Source of the DNA: an uncultured Flavobacterium sp.
Lineage (GTDB): Bacteria > Bacteroidota > Bacteroidia > Flavobacteriales > Flavobacteriaceae
Assembly (NCBI RefSeq): GCF_946220915.1
Contig: NZ_CAMIHH010000044.1
Span: 1 to 24,162, forward strand
Reading direction: 5' to 3'
DNA: 24,162 bases
In this document: positions 7,702 to 14,065 of the stretch, one piece after another
How the letters are laid out: the number at the start of each line of letters is the position of its first letter
Position numbering within the stretch: position 1 is the first letter of the stretch
The notes under the pieces: model-generated
Seen by the model: only the letters and a program-made list of their open reading frames with translations
The model's database searches: none
Told to the model about the DNA's origin: nothing
Translations under genes and position numbers: made by a program

Positions 7702-8526
7702 TTATGCAAGTGCAACCCTTTTGAAGCCTGTTACCACAAGGCCGCCATCAACCGACTTTACATATTCGCTTACGCTCATTTTGCTGTCTTTGATGTAGTC
7801 CTGGTTAACAAGGGTATTGTCTTTAAAGAAACGGCCCAGTTTACCTTTTGCAATGTTGTCAAGCATAGCCTCAGGCTTGCCTTCCTGGCGAAGCAGGTCT
7901 TTTGCGATCTCAATTTCTTTCTCGATAGTGGCAGCGTCAACACCTTCTTCGTTAAGCGCTATGGGAGCCATTGCAGCAGCCTGCATAGCCACGTTGCGGG
8001 CAGCTTCCTCTGCGCCTTCGGCAGTTCCCGAAAGGCTTACCAAAGTAGCGATCCTGTTACCTGCGTGGATGTATGAGCCAACAAATGCGCCTTCAAGCCT
8101 TTCAAATGATCCTATCTCGATCTTCTCACCAATAACGCCTGTCTGCTCAATAAGTTTTTCCTCAACGGTAAGGCCGTTATAGTCTTTGGCAAGAAGCTCT
8201 TCCTTAGTAGCGCTCTCAAGGGCAAGTGCGGCAAAATCGTTAGCCATTTTCACGAACGACTCGTTCTTGGCAACAAAGTCAGTTTCGCAGTTAAGGGAAA
8301 TAACAACACCGGCAGTCTTGTCAGCGTTTACCACGGCGATAACCGCACCTTCAGAAGATTCGCGGTCAGCCCTGTTGGCAGCAACTTTTTGTCCTTTCTT
8401 GCGGAGGATCTCTATAGCCTTGTCAAAATCGCCTTCAGCCTCTACAAGGGCCTTTTTACAGTCCATCATACCGGCACCGGTAATGGTACGTAGTTTATTT
8501 ACTTCAGCAGCAGTGATATTTGCCAT
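7702..8526 (-). CDS. tsf: Translation elongation factor Ts
   Basis: The 274-residue protein is the nucleotide-exchange factor for EF-Tu. The N-terminal UBA-like domain (1 to about 55) includes VNKLRTITGAGMMDCKKAL and an ILRKKG segment. The EF-Tu-contacting motif CETDFVAKNESF lies near 78-90, and the core ends with a NQDYIKDSKMSVSEYV segment. Length is typical for Bacteroidota EF-Ts. It lies 109 bp downstream of rpsB, the usual neighbour. That spacer holds a large inverted repeat and a -7-like box, so tsf may have its own expression control. A strong terminator follows. Confidence 0.98.
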   Translation of the reverse strand: MANITAAEVNKLRTITGAGMMDCKKALVEAEGDFDKAIEILRKKGQKVAANRADRESSEGAVIAVVNADKTAGVVISLNCETDFVAKNESFVKMANDFAALALESATKEELLAKDYNGLTVEEKLIEQTGVIGEKIEIGSFERLEGAFVGSYIHAGNRIATLVSLSGTAEGAEEAARNVAMQAAAMAPIALNEEGVDAATIEKEIEIAKDLLRQEGKPEAMLDNIAKGKLGRFFKDNTLVNQDYIKDSKMSVSEYVKSVDGGLVVTGFKRVALA

Positions 8527-8563
8527 TTTAAGTCGTATTTTAAATTGTTATTTTTAATAAATG

Positions 8564-8623
8564 ATAAAGCCGTCATACTGATAATGTTACAAAAGTAAAC
8601 ATCACCGGGCACAACGGCTTTAT
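8564..8623. other. Nested inverted repeat in the rpsB-tsf spacer
   Basis: ATAAAGCCGT (8564-8573) and ACGGCTTTAT (8614-8623) are perfect 10-bp inverted arms 40 bp apart. Inside lies a second inverted pair, ATGTTAC / GTAAACAT, around AAAA, with one bulge. No T run follows on the - strand, so it is not a plain terminator. It could be an RNA processing, stability or attenuation element between rpsB and tsf. The loop also contains TACTTTTG on the - strand. Confidence 0.6.
8590..8597 (-). promoter_or_regulatory. Exact -7-like box upstream of tsf
   Basis: TACTTTTG on the - strand matches the TAnnTTTG consensus and lies 63 bp upstream of the tsf start. The nearest upstream TTG is only 14 bp away rather than about 19, so a functional promoter is uncertain. 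Confidence 0.3.
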
Positions 8624-8635
8624 TGTAATGTTAAC

Positions 8636-9439
8636 TTATTCTTCTGTAGCGGCAGGAGCTTCTGTTTGAGCAGGAGCCTCAGCAGCAGCAGTTTCGGCTG
8701 CCGGGGCAGCATTTTCTGCAGCATCGTCCTGGAAGTCTTCCTTGTCAGATTTCCTGTCAGAAAGGCCTTCAACAACAGCGCCTGTTACAAGGGCCAGTAC
8801 TTTTTCTATTGATTTAGAAGCGTCATCATTTGCAGGGATAACATAGTCAACCTGACGTGGGTCAGAGTTGGTATCTACCATTGCGAAAACCGGAATGTTT
8901 AATTTCTGAGCTTCTTTTACTGCGATGTGTTCAGCCTTGATGTCTACTACGAACAACGCGGCAGGAAGCCTTGTCATGTCGGCAATAGATCCAAGGTTTT
9001 TTTCAAGCTTTGCACGAAGGCGATCTACCTGAAGGCGCTCTTTTTTGGAAAGCGTCATGAATGTACCGTCTTTCTTCATCTTATCGATAGAAGCCATTTT
9101 CTTAACAGCTTTACGGATGGTAACGAAGTTGGTAAGCATACCGCCCGGCCACCTTTCAGTAATGTAAGGCATATTTGCAGCGGCTGCTTTTTCGGCAACG
9201 ATGTCTTTTGCTTGTTTTTTTGTGGCTACGAAAAGGATTTTTCGGCCTGAAGCAGCGATCTTTTTAAGGGCTTCGTTAGCCTCTTCAATTTTAGCTGCGG
9301 TTTTATACAGGTTGATAATGTGTATGCCATTACGCTCCATGTATATGTACGGGGCCATGTTAGGGTCCCATTTCCTGGTCATGTGTCCGAAGTGTACACC
9401 TGCTTCCAGTAAGTCTTTAACTTCTACTTTATTTGCCAT
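8636..9439 (-). CDS. rpsB: 30S ribosomal protein S2
   Basis: The 267-residue small-subunit protein S2 starts with the family hallmark LLEAGVHFGHMTRKWDPNM. It continues with the conserved IHIINLYKT, ILFVATKKQA, ITERWPGGMLTNF and VIPANDDASKSI segments. The C-terminal 40 residues are a low-complexity Ala/Glu/Pro tail beyond the conserved S2 fold, which is common in Bacteroidota. It is followed by tsf and preceded by a 200-bp gene-free spacer after rpsI. Confidence 0.98.
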   Translation of the reverse strand: MANKVEVKDLLEAGVHFGHMTRKWDPNMAPYIYMERNGIHIINLYKTAAKIEEANEALKKIAASGRKILFVATKKQAKDIVAEKAAAANMPYITERWPGGMLTNFVTIRKAVKKMASIDKMKKDGTFMTLSKKERLQVDRLRAKLEKNLGSIADMTRLPAALFVVDIKAEHIAVKEAQKLNIPVFAMVDTNSDPRQVDYVIPANDDASKSIEKVLALVTGAVVEGLSDRKSDKEDFQDDAAENAAPAAETAAAEAPAQTEAPAATEE

Positions 9440-9613
9440 TTTTGTAATAGTTTACGTTCTGTTGAGTAAGCAATGGATTTTTTAGATTAAAGATTGAAAG
9501 ATTTAATGGTTTAAAATTCTCCCGTTCTGTAATGTCAACCCATTTAGATGCTAAACTAATCCCTCGCCTCAGCGGGGCAACAACAACTTTTGTTTTTAAA
9601 TTTTTAATCAAAT

Positions 9614-9628
9614 CCCTTATGGTAAGGG
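9614..9628 (-). terminator. Possible weak terminator hairpin after rpsI
   Basis: CCCTTA and TAAGGG form a perfect 6-bp stem with a 3-nt loop, 11 bp after the rpsI stop. The sequence beyond is A/T-rich but without a strong T run. It may attenuate rather than end transcription before rpsB. The rest of the 9440-9639 spacer contains no gene that I can see. Confidence 0.35.
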
Positions 9629-9639
9629 CATGCGGGATA

Positions 9640-10026
9640 TTAACGTTTAGAGAACTGGAATCTCTTACGGGCTTTCTTCTGTCCGAATTTCTTACGCTCA
9701 ACCATGCGTGGGTCCCTTGTCAATAGTCCTTCAGGCTTAAGGATGCTGCGGTTTTCAGCATCAACCTCGCACATAGCGCGGGCGATAGCCATACGTACAG
9801 CTTCAGCCTGTCCTGTAATACCACCACCGTATACGTTTACTTTTACGTCAAAGCCTTCTACATTGTTTGTCATAGAAAGCGGCTGGCGTACTTTGTACTG
9901 TAGCGTAGCGGTTGGGAAGTATACTTCAAGTTCTTTTTTGTTTACCGTGATCTTACCTGTGCCTTCGCTAAGGTAGATACGGGCAACTGCAGTTTTCCTC
10001 CTGCCAATTTTGTGGATAGTTGCCAT
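9640..10026 (-). CDS. rpsI: 30S ribosomal protein S9
   Basis: The 128-residue product is a complete S9, with GRRKTAVARIYL near the N-terminus, VNVYGGGITGQAEAVRMAIARA in the middle and the basic RNA-binding tail ending KKARKRFQFSKR. That C-terminus reaches the P-site tRNA in known ribosome structures. Its ATG directly abuts the rplM stop codon with no spacer, so the two are translationally coupled. Confidence 0.99.
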   Translation of the reverse strand: MATIHKIGRRKTAVARIYLSEGTGKITVNKKELEVYFPTATLQYKVRQPLSMTNNVEGFDVKVNVYGGGITGQAEAVRMAIARAMCEVDAENRSILKPEGLLTRDPRMVERKKFGQKKARKRFQFSKR

Positions 10027-10482
10027 TTACTTTAAGTCGTTTAAGTTAACGGTTTTAGGCGACTGAGCAGCGTGCTTGTGGTCAGGGCCTACATATACAT
10101 TCAGATTGCGGAATAGCTCAGCCCCAAGTTTGTTCTTAGGCAGCATTCCTTTTACAGCTTTCTCAACAAGGATGGCAGGGTTCTTGGCCTGTACGTTCCT
10201 TGCGGTAAGCGTCCTTTGTCCTCCTGGGTAACCGGTATGACGCATGTAAATCTTGTCGTCAAGTTTGTTACCTGTAAGGTTGATCTTCTCTGCGTTGATA
10301 ACCACTACGTTATCGCCACAGTCAACGTGCGGTGTATAATTTGTTTTGTATTTGCCCCTCAAAAGCATCGCAACTTTAGAAGCAAAACGGCCCAAATTAT
10401 GACCTTCAGCATCGACAACGATCCACTCTTTCTGAGCAGTCGCCTTGTTCGCCGAAACTGTTTTGTAGCTTAATGTGTTCAC
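10027..10482 (-). CDS. rplM: 50S ribosomal protein L13
   Basis: The 151-residue large-subunit protein L13 contains the conserved WIVVDAEGHNLGRFASKVAMLLRGK, a YTPHVDCGDNVVVINA segment, YPGGQRTLTA and the MLPKNKLG motif. The start codon is GTG at 10482, chosen because it gives the usual L13 N-terminus (MNTLSYKT) and no in-frame ATG lies close upstream. It is the first gene of the rplM-rpsI pair and probably of the whole rplM-rpsI-rpsB-tsf run. It is driven by the promoter at 10528-10558. Confidence 0.98.
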   Translation of the reverse strand: MNTLSYKTVSANKATAQKEWIVVDAEGHNLGRFASKVAMLLRGKYKTNYTPHVDCGDNVVVINAEKINLTGNKLDDKIYMRHTGYPGGQRTLTARNVQAKNPAILVEKAVKGMLPKNKLGAELFRNLNVYVGPDHKHAAQSPKTVNLNDLK

Positions 10483-10510
10483 AATAAATAATTTTAATTA
10501 AACATTCCGT

Positions 10511-10524
10511 CCCCAATAAAGGGG
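10511..10524 (-). promoter_or_regulatory. Short leader hairpin in the rplM 5' untranslated region
   Basis: On the - strand CCCC and GGGG enclose a 6-nt A/T loop (TTTATT). It would lie at or very near the 5' end of the rplM transcript, given the promoter upstream. It may stabilise the mRNA or be part of autogenous control; neither is shown. Confidence 0.3.
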
Positions 10525-10527
10525 TTG

Positions 10528-10558
10528 CAAAAGTACAATTAATTCTTAGAAATTCAAA
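10528..10558 (-). promoter_or_regulatory. Promoter of the rplM-rpsI ribosomal operon
   Basis: The -33 box TTTG (10558-10555) and the -7 box TACTTTTG (10535-10528) are separated by exactly 19 bp on the - strand. This matches the Bacteroidota housekeeping sigma consensus. The predicted transcription start is about 10520, giving a leader of roughly 40 nt. Confidence 0.75.
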
Positions 10559-10731
10559 TATGATGTAAAATTATTCCTGAGGGAATGAATTTTAACTAAT
10601 TAAGGGATGTAAAGATAGGAGTTTAATGGAACAATTGAGGAATGGATTAATGTAGCAATTGTTATATCGCCGCAATCAATTCCGGGACAGGGCAAAGTTA
10701 ATCAGGAGCGGGCCGGTTAAGCGCACTTTTA

Positions 10732-10784
10732 CCGGCATCAGTCCTGCCATCGCCTTTATCCCTTCGTGCCTCAGGGGATGCCGG
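10732..10784. repeat. GC-rich palindromic intergenic element
   Basis: The 394-bp gene-free spacer 10483-10876 holds the rplM promoter on its left and GC-rich elements on its right. CCGGCATC (10732-10739) and GATGCCGG (10777-10784) are perfect 8-bp arms. CCTG (10743-10746) and CAGG (10772-10775) extend the stem inward, leaving a 25-nt loop. On the - strand it is preceded by TTTAGCCCTGACAGAG. The whole resembles, from memory, a dispersed intergenic repeat type seen in Flavobacterium genomes. I cannot test copy number here. Confidence 0.5.
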
Positions 10785-10848
10785 CTCTGTCAGGGCTAAA
10801 GGGAGTAGCAGGCGTTGTTTCAGCTATGTCTTTTCGGCGCGGGTGGAG

Positions 10849-10873
10849 TCCTCCTTCCGGGGGTAGGGGGCTT
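10849..10873. repeat. G/C-tract intergenic repeat element
   Basis: On the - strand it reads AAGCCCCCTACCCCC followed by GGAAGGAGGA, starting 3 bp after the lipoprotein stop codon. The CCCCC / GGAGG arrangement and the AGCCCCC core also occur in the element at 3773-3804. This kind of C-tract motif is common between genes in Bacteroidota in my recollection. No protein-coding or terminator role is evident. Confidence 0.4.
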
Positions 10874-10876
10874 GGC

Positions 10877-11356
10877 TTACTCCAATGGCCGCAACGTATT
10901 ACTATACGTCACGGTAAAAGGCGTTTTCGAGCCGGGGTTCTTCATTACATAAATGAATTTATGCTTTTGCGCCTCCTTCGCTTCGATTATTACCTCGTGG
11001 TTGTCCGACTTATCATAAACCGTTGTATCCAGTGTATTGTCGATCCGGGCTTTATCGGCAATGCCTGTTTTAAGGTTTGATATGGCATAGCCGCTGTACA
11101 GCTGGCCGTTTGCATTGGCCACGGTTATTTTTTCACCCTTAAAGTTTTGCGTGAATATCAGTATCGAATGCTTAGCGGCCGAAGCTTTCAGTCCCTTAAG
11201 CACCGCTGCCTTCTCCCTTGCTGAAGCCGCCCTGAAATCATCTTTGTACTGCACCTTTGCCTCCGGGCTTTCATTTGCAGATGTGGTGGCCGTTTTGGCA
11301 CCTTTGCACATTACGAACAGTAGGGCGACAGCTATAATAAAGCATAACTTTTTCAT
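10877..11356 (-). CDS. Putative lipoprotein, unknown function
   Basis: The 159-residue protein has a lipoprotein signal (MKKLCFIIAVALLFVMC) with the lipobox Cys at residue 17. A polar linker follows, then a domain of about 115 residues that I do not recognise. Most of that domain alternates beta-like and charged segments (HSILIFTQNFKGEKITVAN; HEVIIEAKEAQKHKFIYVMKN). No catalytic motif is visible. There are no acidic residues directly after the Cys, so retention in the periplasmic leaflet is plausible. It stands alone: a terminator of the amylase operon lies upstream and the repeat-rich spacer downstream. The 150 bp upstream of its start (11357-11507) hold only A/T-rich sequence and a palindrome, AATCCGGATT (11447-11456). 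Confidence 0.85.
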   Translation of the reverse strand: MKKLCFIIAVALLFVMCKGAKTATTSANESPEAKVQYKDDFRAASAREKAAVLKGLKASAAKHSILIFTQNFKGEKITVANANGQLYSGYAISNLKTGIADKARIDNTLDTTVYDKSDNHEVIIEAKEAQKHKFIYVMKNPGSKTPFTVTYSNTLRPLE

Positions 11357-11507
11357 TTCCGATCTTTTTAATCAATCTTAAAAATACATTTTGCTCCCCG
11401 CAAATGCTACTGGTTTATGATTGTGATAACAAAAGGCAATCGATTTAATCCGGATTCAGATCATTTTAAAACTCAAAAATCCGCATCATCAGCGTTCCTC
11501 ATTAGCC

Positions 11508-11539
11508 AACAAAGGCTGCCCTTCCGGACAGCCTTTGTT
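11508..11539 (-). terminator. Terminator of the starch-utilisation operon
   Basis: AACAAAGGCTG (11508-11518) and CAGCCTTTGTT (11529-11539) form a perfect 11-bp stem with a 10-nt loop. It starts 20 bp after the stop codon of the last amylase gene. The T residues are part of the outer stem (CCTTTGTT on the - strand). Confidence 0.85.
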
Positions 11540-11558
11540 AAAATATTTATGGCAGGAA

Positions 11559-13979
11559 TTATTCCTTCAGGAGCTTCATTGTACTTACCTTTCCGTTTGC
11601 ATCGGTCACTTTTACAAGGTATAGGCCTTTGGCAAGGCCGCTAATGTCAAAAGCTGCTCCAGCATTGGCAGCGCCGTAGCTTTTTACCAATTGGCCTGTC
11701 AGCGAATATACATCAGCTTTCTCGGTTCCTATAGTAAAACTGAAGCTGTTGCCGGCAGGGTTAGGATAGAGGTTTGCAATGGTTGCATTATTATCCTTAG
11801 TTCCCAGCGGCGCTGCAAACTTATAGATCATTACACTCCTGGCAGGAAGTGTGTTCAACGGGAGCCCGGCTAATCCTCCGCTGGCATCAAAGGTGAGGCT
11901 CAATGGGCTGCCGCCCATCATTTCGATCCCTGTATAATCGCCAGGCGCGATCCCCGCAGCAGGCATGGAAACTGTTACGTCATTTAGTGCTGTGCCTCCC
12001 ATGTTGGCTACTACCAATATGTTTTCTCCTTCATACTGCCTGAGGAAAGCATATAGTGCCGATGACGATGTATTAACAGCTTTGTAGGTACCTTTAGTAA
12101 GTGCATTTTCACTCTGCCTTATCGAAATGAGGTCCCTGTAGTGGTGCCAAAGCGAGGTTTCGTTTGCCTGCTGTGCCGCCACATTTTTAGTAGTGTAATC
12201 GCTATTTATGCTTTGCCATGGTGTACCGGTTGTAAAGCCTGCACCTGTAGTGCCTGTCCACTGCATGGGCTTCCTCAGGAGTTCGTCAGGTTTTACCCCC
12301 GTCATCCCGATCTCTTCGCCATAATAAATGTAGGGGATGCCTGGCAGGGTAAGCAATAGGGCAGAGGCAGCTTTCATTTTTGCCATATCATTGTTAAAAA
12401 CGCTCATTACCCTGTTGGTATCGTGGTTGCCCAATATCGTACCAAATTGCAGGAATGGGTATACTTTCATTACCTCTTTCATCTGGTCGCTAAGGTCAGC
12501 GGCGCTGCCACTATTGAGGCCATTCAGTATGGAGTCGGCCAGTTCAAATTCAAAGCAGTAGTCCAGCCCATTGTCATTTACATACTGCGATGCAATGCTG
12601 GTAAGGTCCCATGCTTCGCCTACGGCAAAGGCATCCGGCTTTACCGACTTGTAGAACGCCCTGAACTCCTGCCAGTAGGCAATGGTTTCGGGTGTATTTT
12701 GAACCGATGTACCATTTTCGTGCAGAAATTTTACGGCATCCAGCCTAAAGCCGTCCACGCCCATGTCGTTGAGCCAGAATTCAGTTATCTCTTCAAAGGC
12801 CGTGTGCACCTCGGGGTTATAAAAATTCAGGTCGGGCATACCGCCAAAAAAAGCGCCGTAATACCAGTCGCCATTAGCGTTATGCCAGGGGTAGTTTTCA
12901 AAAGGGCCAGGCGTTCCCGGGTTATTATCCTCCCAAATGTACCAGTCGCGCTTGTCGCTTCCGGGGTTTTTGCTCGATACGAACCAGGGGTGCTGGTCGC
13001 TGGTATGGTTCATGACCATGTCGATGATCACTTTTATGCCGCGCGCATGGGCGGCCTGCATGAACTCTATGAATTTTGGGTTATTGCCATAATCCTGCTC
13101 TACGGTCATGTAGTCCGATACATCATACCCATGGTAGGATGGCGACTGCTGTACCGGCATGAGCCAGATGCCTGTTATGCCTAGGTCGGTCGTGGTATCC
13201 GGGTTGCCATCGTTGAGGTAGTCCAGTTTATCGATGAGCCCCTGGAGGTCGCCCCTGCCATCGCCATTACTGTCGCTAAAGCTGCGAACAAACACTTCAT
13301 AAAATACGCGGTCGTTCCACCAGTGGGTTACCATTGGGTCTACGCGTATAAAATTGGTAAAGGCCTGAGAGCTTGATTCGCCTTCGGCATTGGTAACGGT
13401 CAGCGTTATGCTGTAATTGCCGGGCGAAGCATAGCTAACTTCCGGATTTTGAAGCTCGGAGGTTTCGGGTGTCGCGCCTGGCATCGACCATTGCCATGCT
13501 ACGGGATTACCAGCCGAACGGTCAAAATAGTGCACGGCCTGCCCGGGTTGTACCACATAGGCATTGGCCTCAGCCCTGATGTTGAGAATATTGGCGGGAA
13601 GCTCGTCATTATACCAATATGCCGCCACGCCGTTTGGCATTACGGTATAGGTACGGTTTGGCCCGCCACCGGCAAATTCCTCGGTACCGTTCCATTGTGC
13701 ATTGATGCGTGTCTTGAATTGGATTGTCGACCCAATGGCAAGGCTAACGCTGCCGGTGTAAATGCCATCGCCATCAGTATCCGAAAGCATTGTTGTGGGA
13801 GAACCCCAATTGTTGAATGACCCTGCAACATCAACGGTTTGGCTGCCCGGGTTAAAATTGCCAAGCGCAACCTGGTGGTTCATGTTCACCTGGAACTGTA
13901 CGCTTGTGTTTTGGGCCTGTGTGCCAATTGCGGCAAGTAAAAACAGGCAATAACTGAATTTTTGTAATAGATGTTTCAT
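11559..13979 (-). CDS. Secreted alpha-amylase, GH13, with PKD-like domain and T9SS tail
   Basis: The 806-residue enzyme should hydrolyse alpha-1,4 bonds of starch outside the cell. Order of parts: signal peptide (1 to about 22, ending TQAQ); a beta-sandwich starch-binding-like module (about 25-125; VDVAGSFNNWG); a PKD-like domain (about 135-215; VAWQWSMPGATPE, PGNYSITLTVTNAEGESS); and the GH13 catalytic domain (about 218-640). The four GH13 regions are present: DMVMNHT (about 322), GFRLDAVKF with the nucleophile Asp (about 414), VGEAWD with the acid/base Glu (about 454) and GNHDTNR (about 520). A C-terminal all-beta domain and a T9SS type-A sorting domain follow (LYPNPAGNSF to STMKLLKE). It is the last gene of the sus operon, with hairpin terminators on both sides. 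Exact specificity (amylase or neopullulanase) is not certain. Confidence 0.95.
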   Translation of the reverse strand: MKHLLQKFSYCLFLLAAIGTQAQNTSVQFQVNMNHQVALGNFNPGSQTVDVAGSFNNWGSPTTMLSDTDGDGIYTGSVSLAIGSTIQFKTRINAQWNGTEEFAGGGPNRTYTVMPNGVAAYWYNDELPANILNIRAEANAYVVQPGQAVHYFDRSAGNPVAWQWSMPGATPETSELQNPEVSYASPGNYSITLTVTNAEGESSSQAFTNFIRVDPMVTHWWNDRVFYEVFVRSFSDSNGDGRGDLQGLIDKLDYLNDGNPDTTTDLGITGIWLMPVQQSPSYHGYDVSDYMTVEQDYGNNPKFIEFMQAAHARGIKVIIDMVMNHTSDQHPWFVSSKNPGSDKRDWYIWEDNNPGTPGPFENYPWHNANGDWYYGAFFGGMPDLNFYNPEVHTAFEEITEFWLNDMGVDGFRLDAVKFLHENGTSVQNTPETIAYWQEFRAFYKSVKPDAFAVGEAWDLTSIASQYVNDNGLDYCFEFELADSILNGLNSGSAADLSDQMKEVMKVYPFLQFGTILGNHDTNRVMSVFNNDMAKMKAASALLLTLPGIPYIYYGEEIGMTGVKPDELLRKPMQWTGTTGAGFTTGTPWQSINSDYTTKNVAAQQANETSLWHHYRDLISIRQSENALTKGTYKAVNTSSSALYAFLRQYEGENILVVANMGGTALNDVTVSMPAAGIAPGDYTGIEMMGGSPLSLTFDASGGLAGLPLNTLPARSVMIYKFAAPLGTKDNNATIANLYPNPAGNSFSFTIGTEKADVYSLTGQLVKSYGAANAGAAFDISGLAKGLYLVKVTDANGKVSTMKLLKE

Positions 13980-14006
13980 GGATGTAAAGGTAAAGCAGTT
14001 ATAACA

Positions 14007-14035
14007 AAAGGCCTGCGCTAAAAGAGCAGGCCTTT
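14007..14035 (-). terminator. Intercistronic terminator between the two amylase genes
   Basis: AAAGGCCTGC (14007-14016) and GCAGGCCTTT (14026-14035) form a perfect 10-bp stem with a 9-nt loop; TGTTAT follows on the - strand. It lies 30 bp after one amylase gene and 27 bp before the start of the next, inside an apparent operon. It probably reduces rather than abolishes downstream transcription. Confidence 0.8.
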
Positions 14036-14065
14036 AGAAACATAACTTATAAAAACTAACTCAAA

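Noticed and set aside
11447..11456. Palindrome AATCCGGATT upstream of the small lipoprotein gene, as an operator
   Set aside because: A single 10-bp palindrome in A/T-rich sequence, with no second copy and no regulator nearby, is not enough to call a site.
12423..13184. Long + strand open frame of about 253 codons opposite the second amylase gene
   Set aside because: It lies wholly inside a gene with all GH13 motifs on the other strand, has no family signature and no start context. It is a shadow frame.
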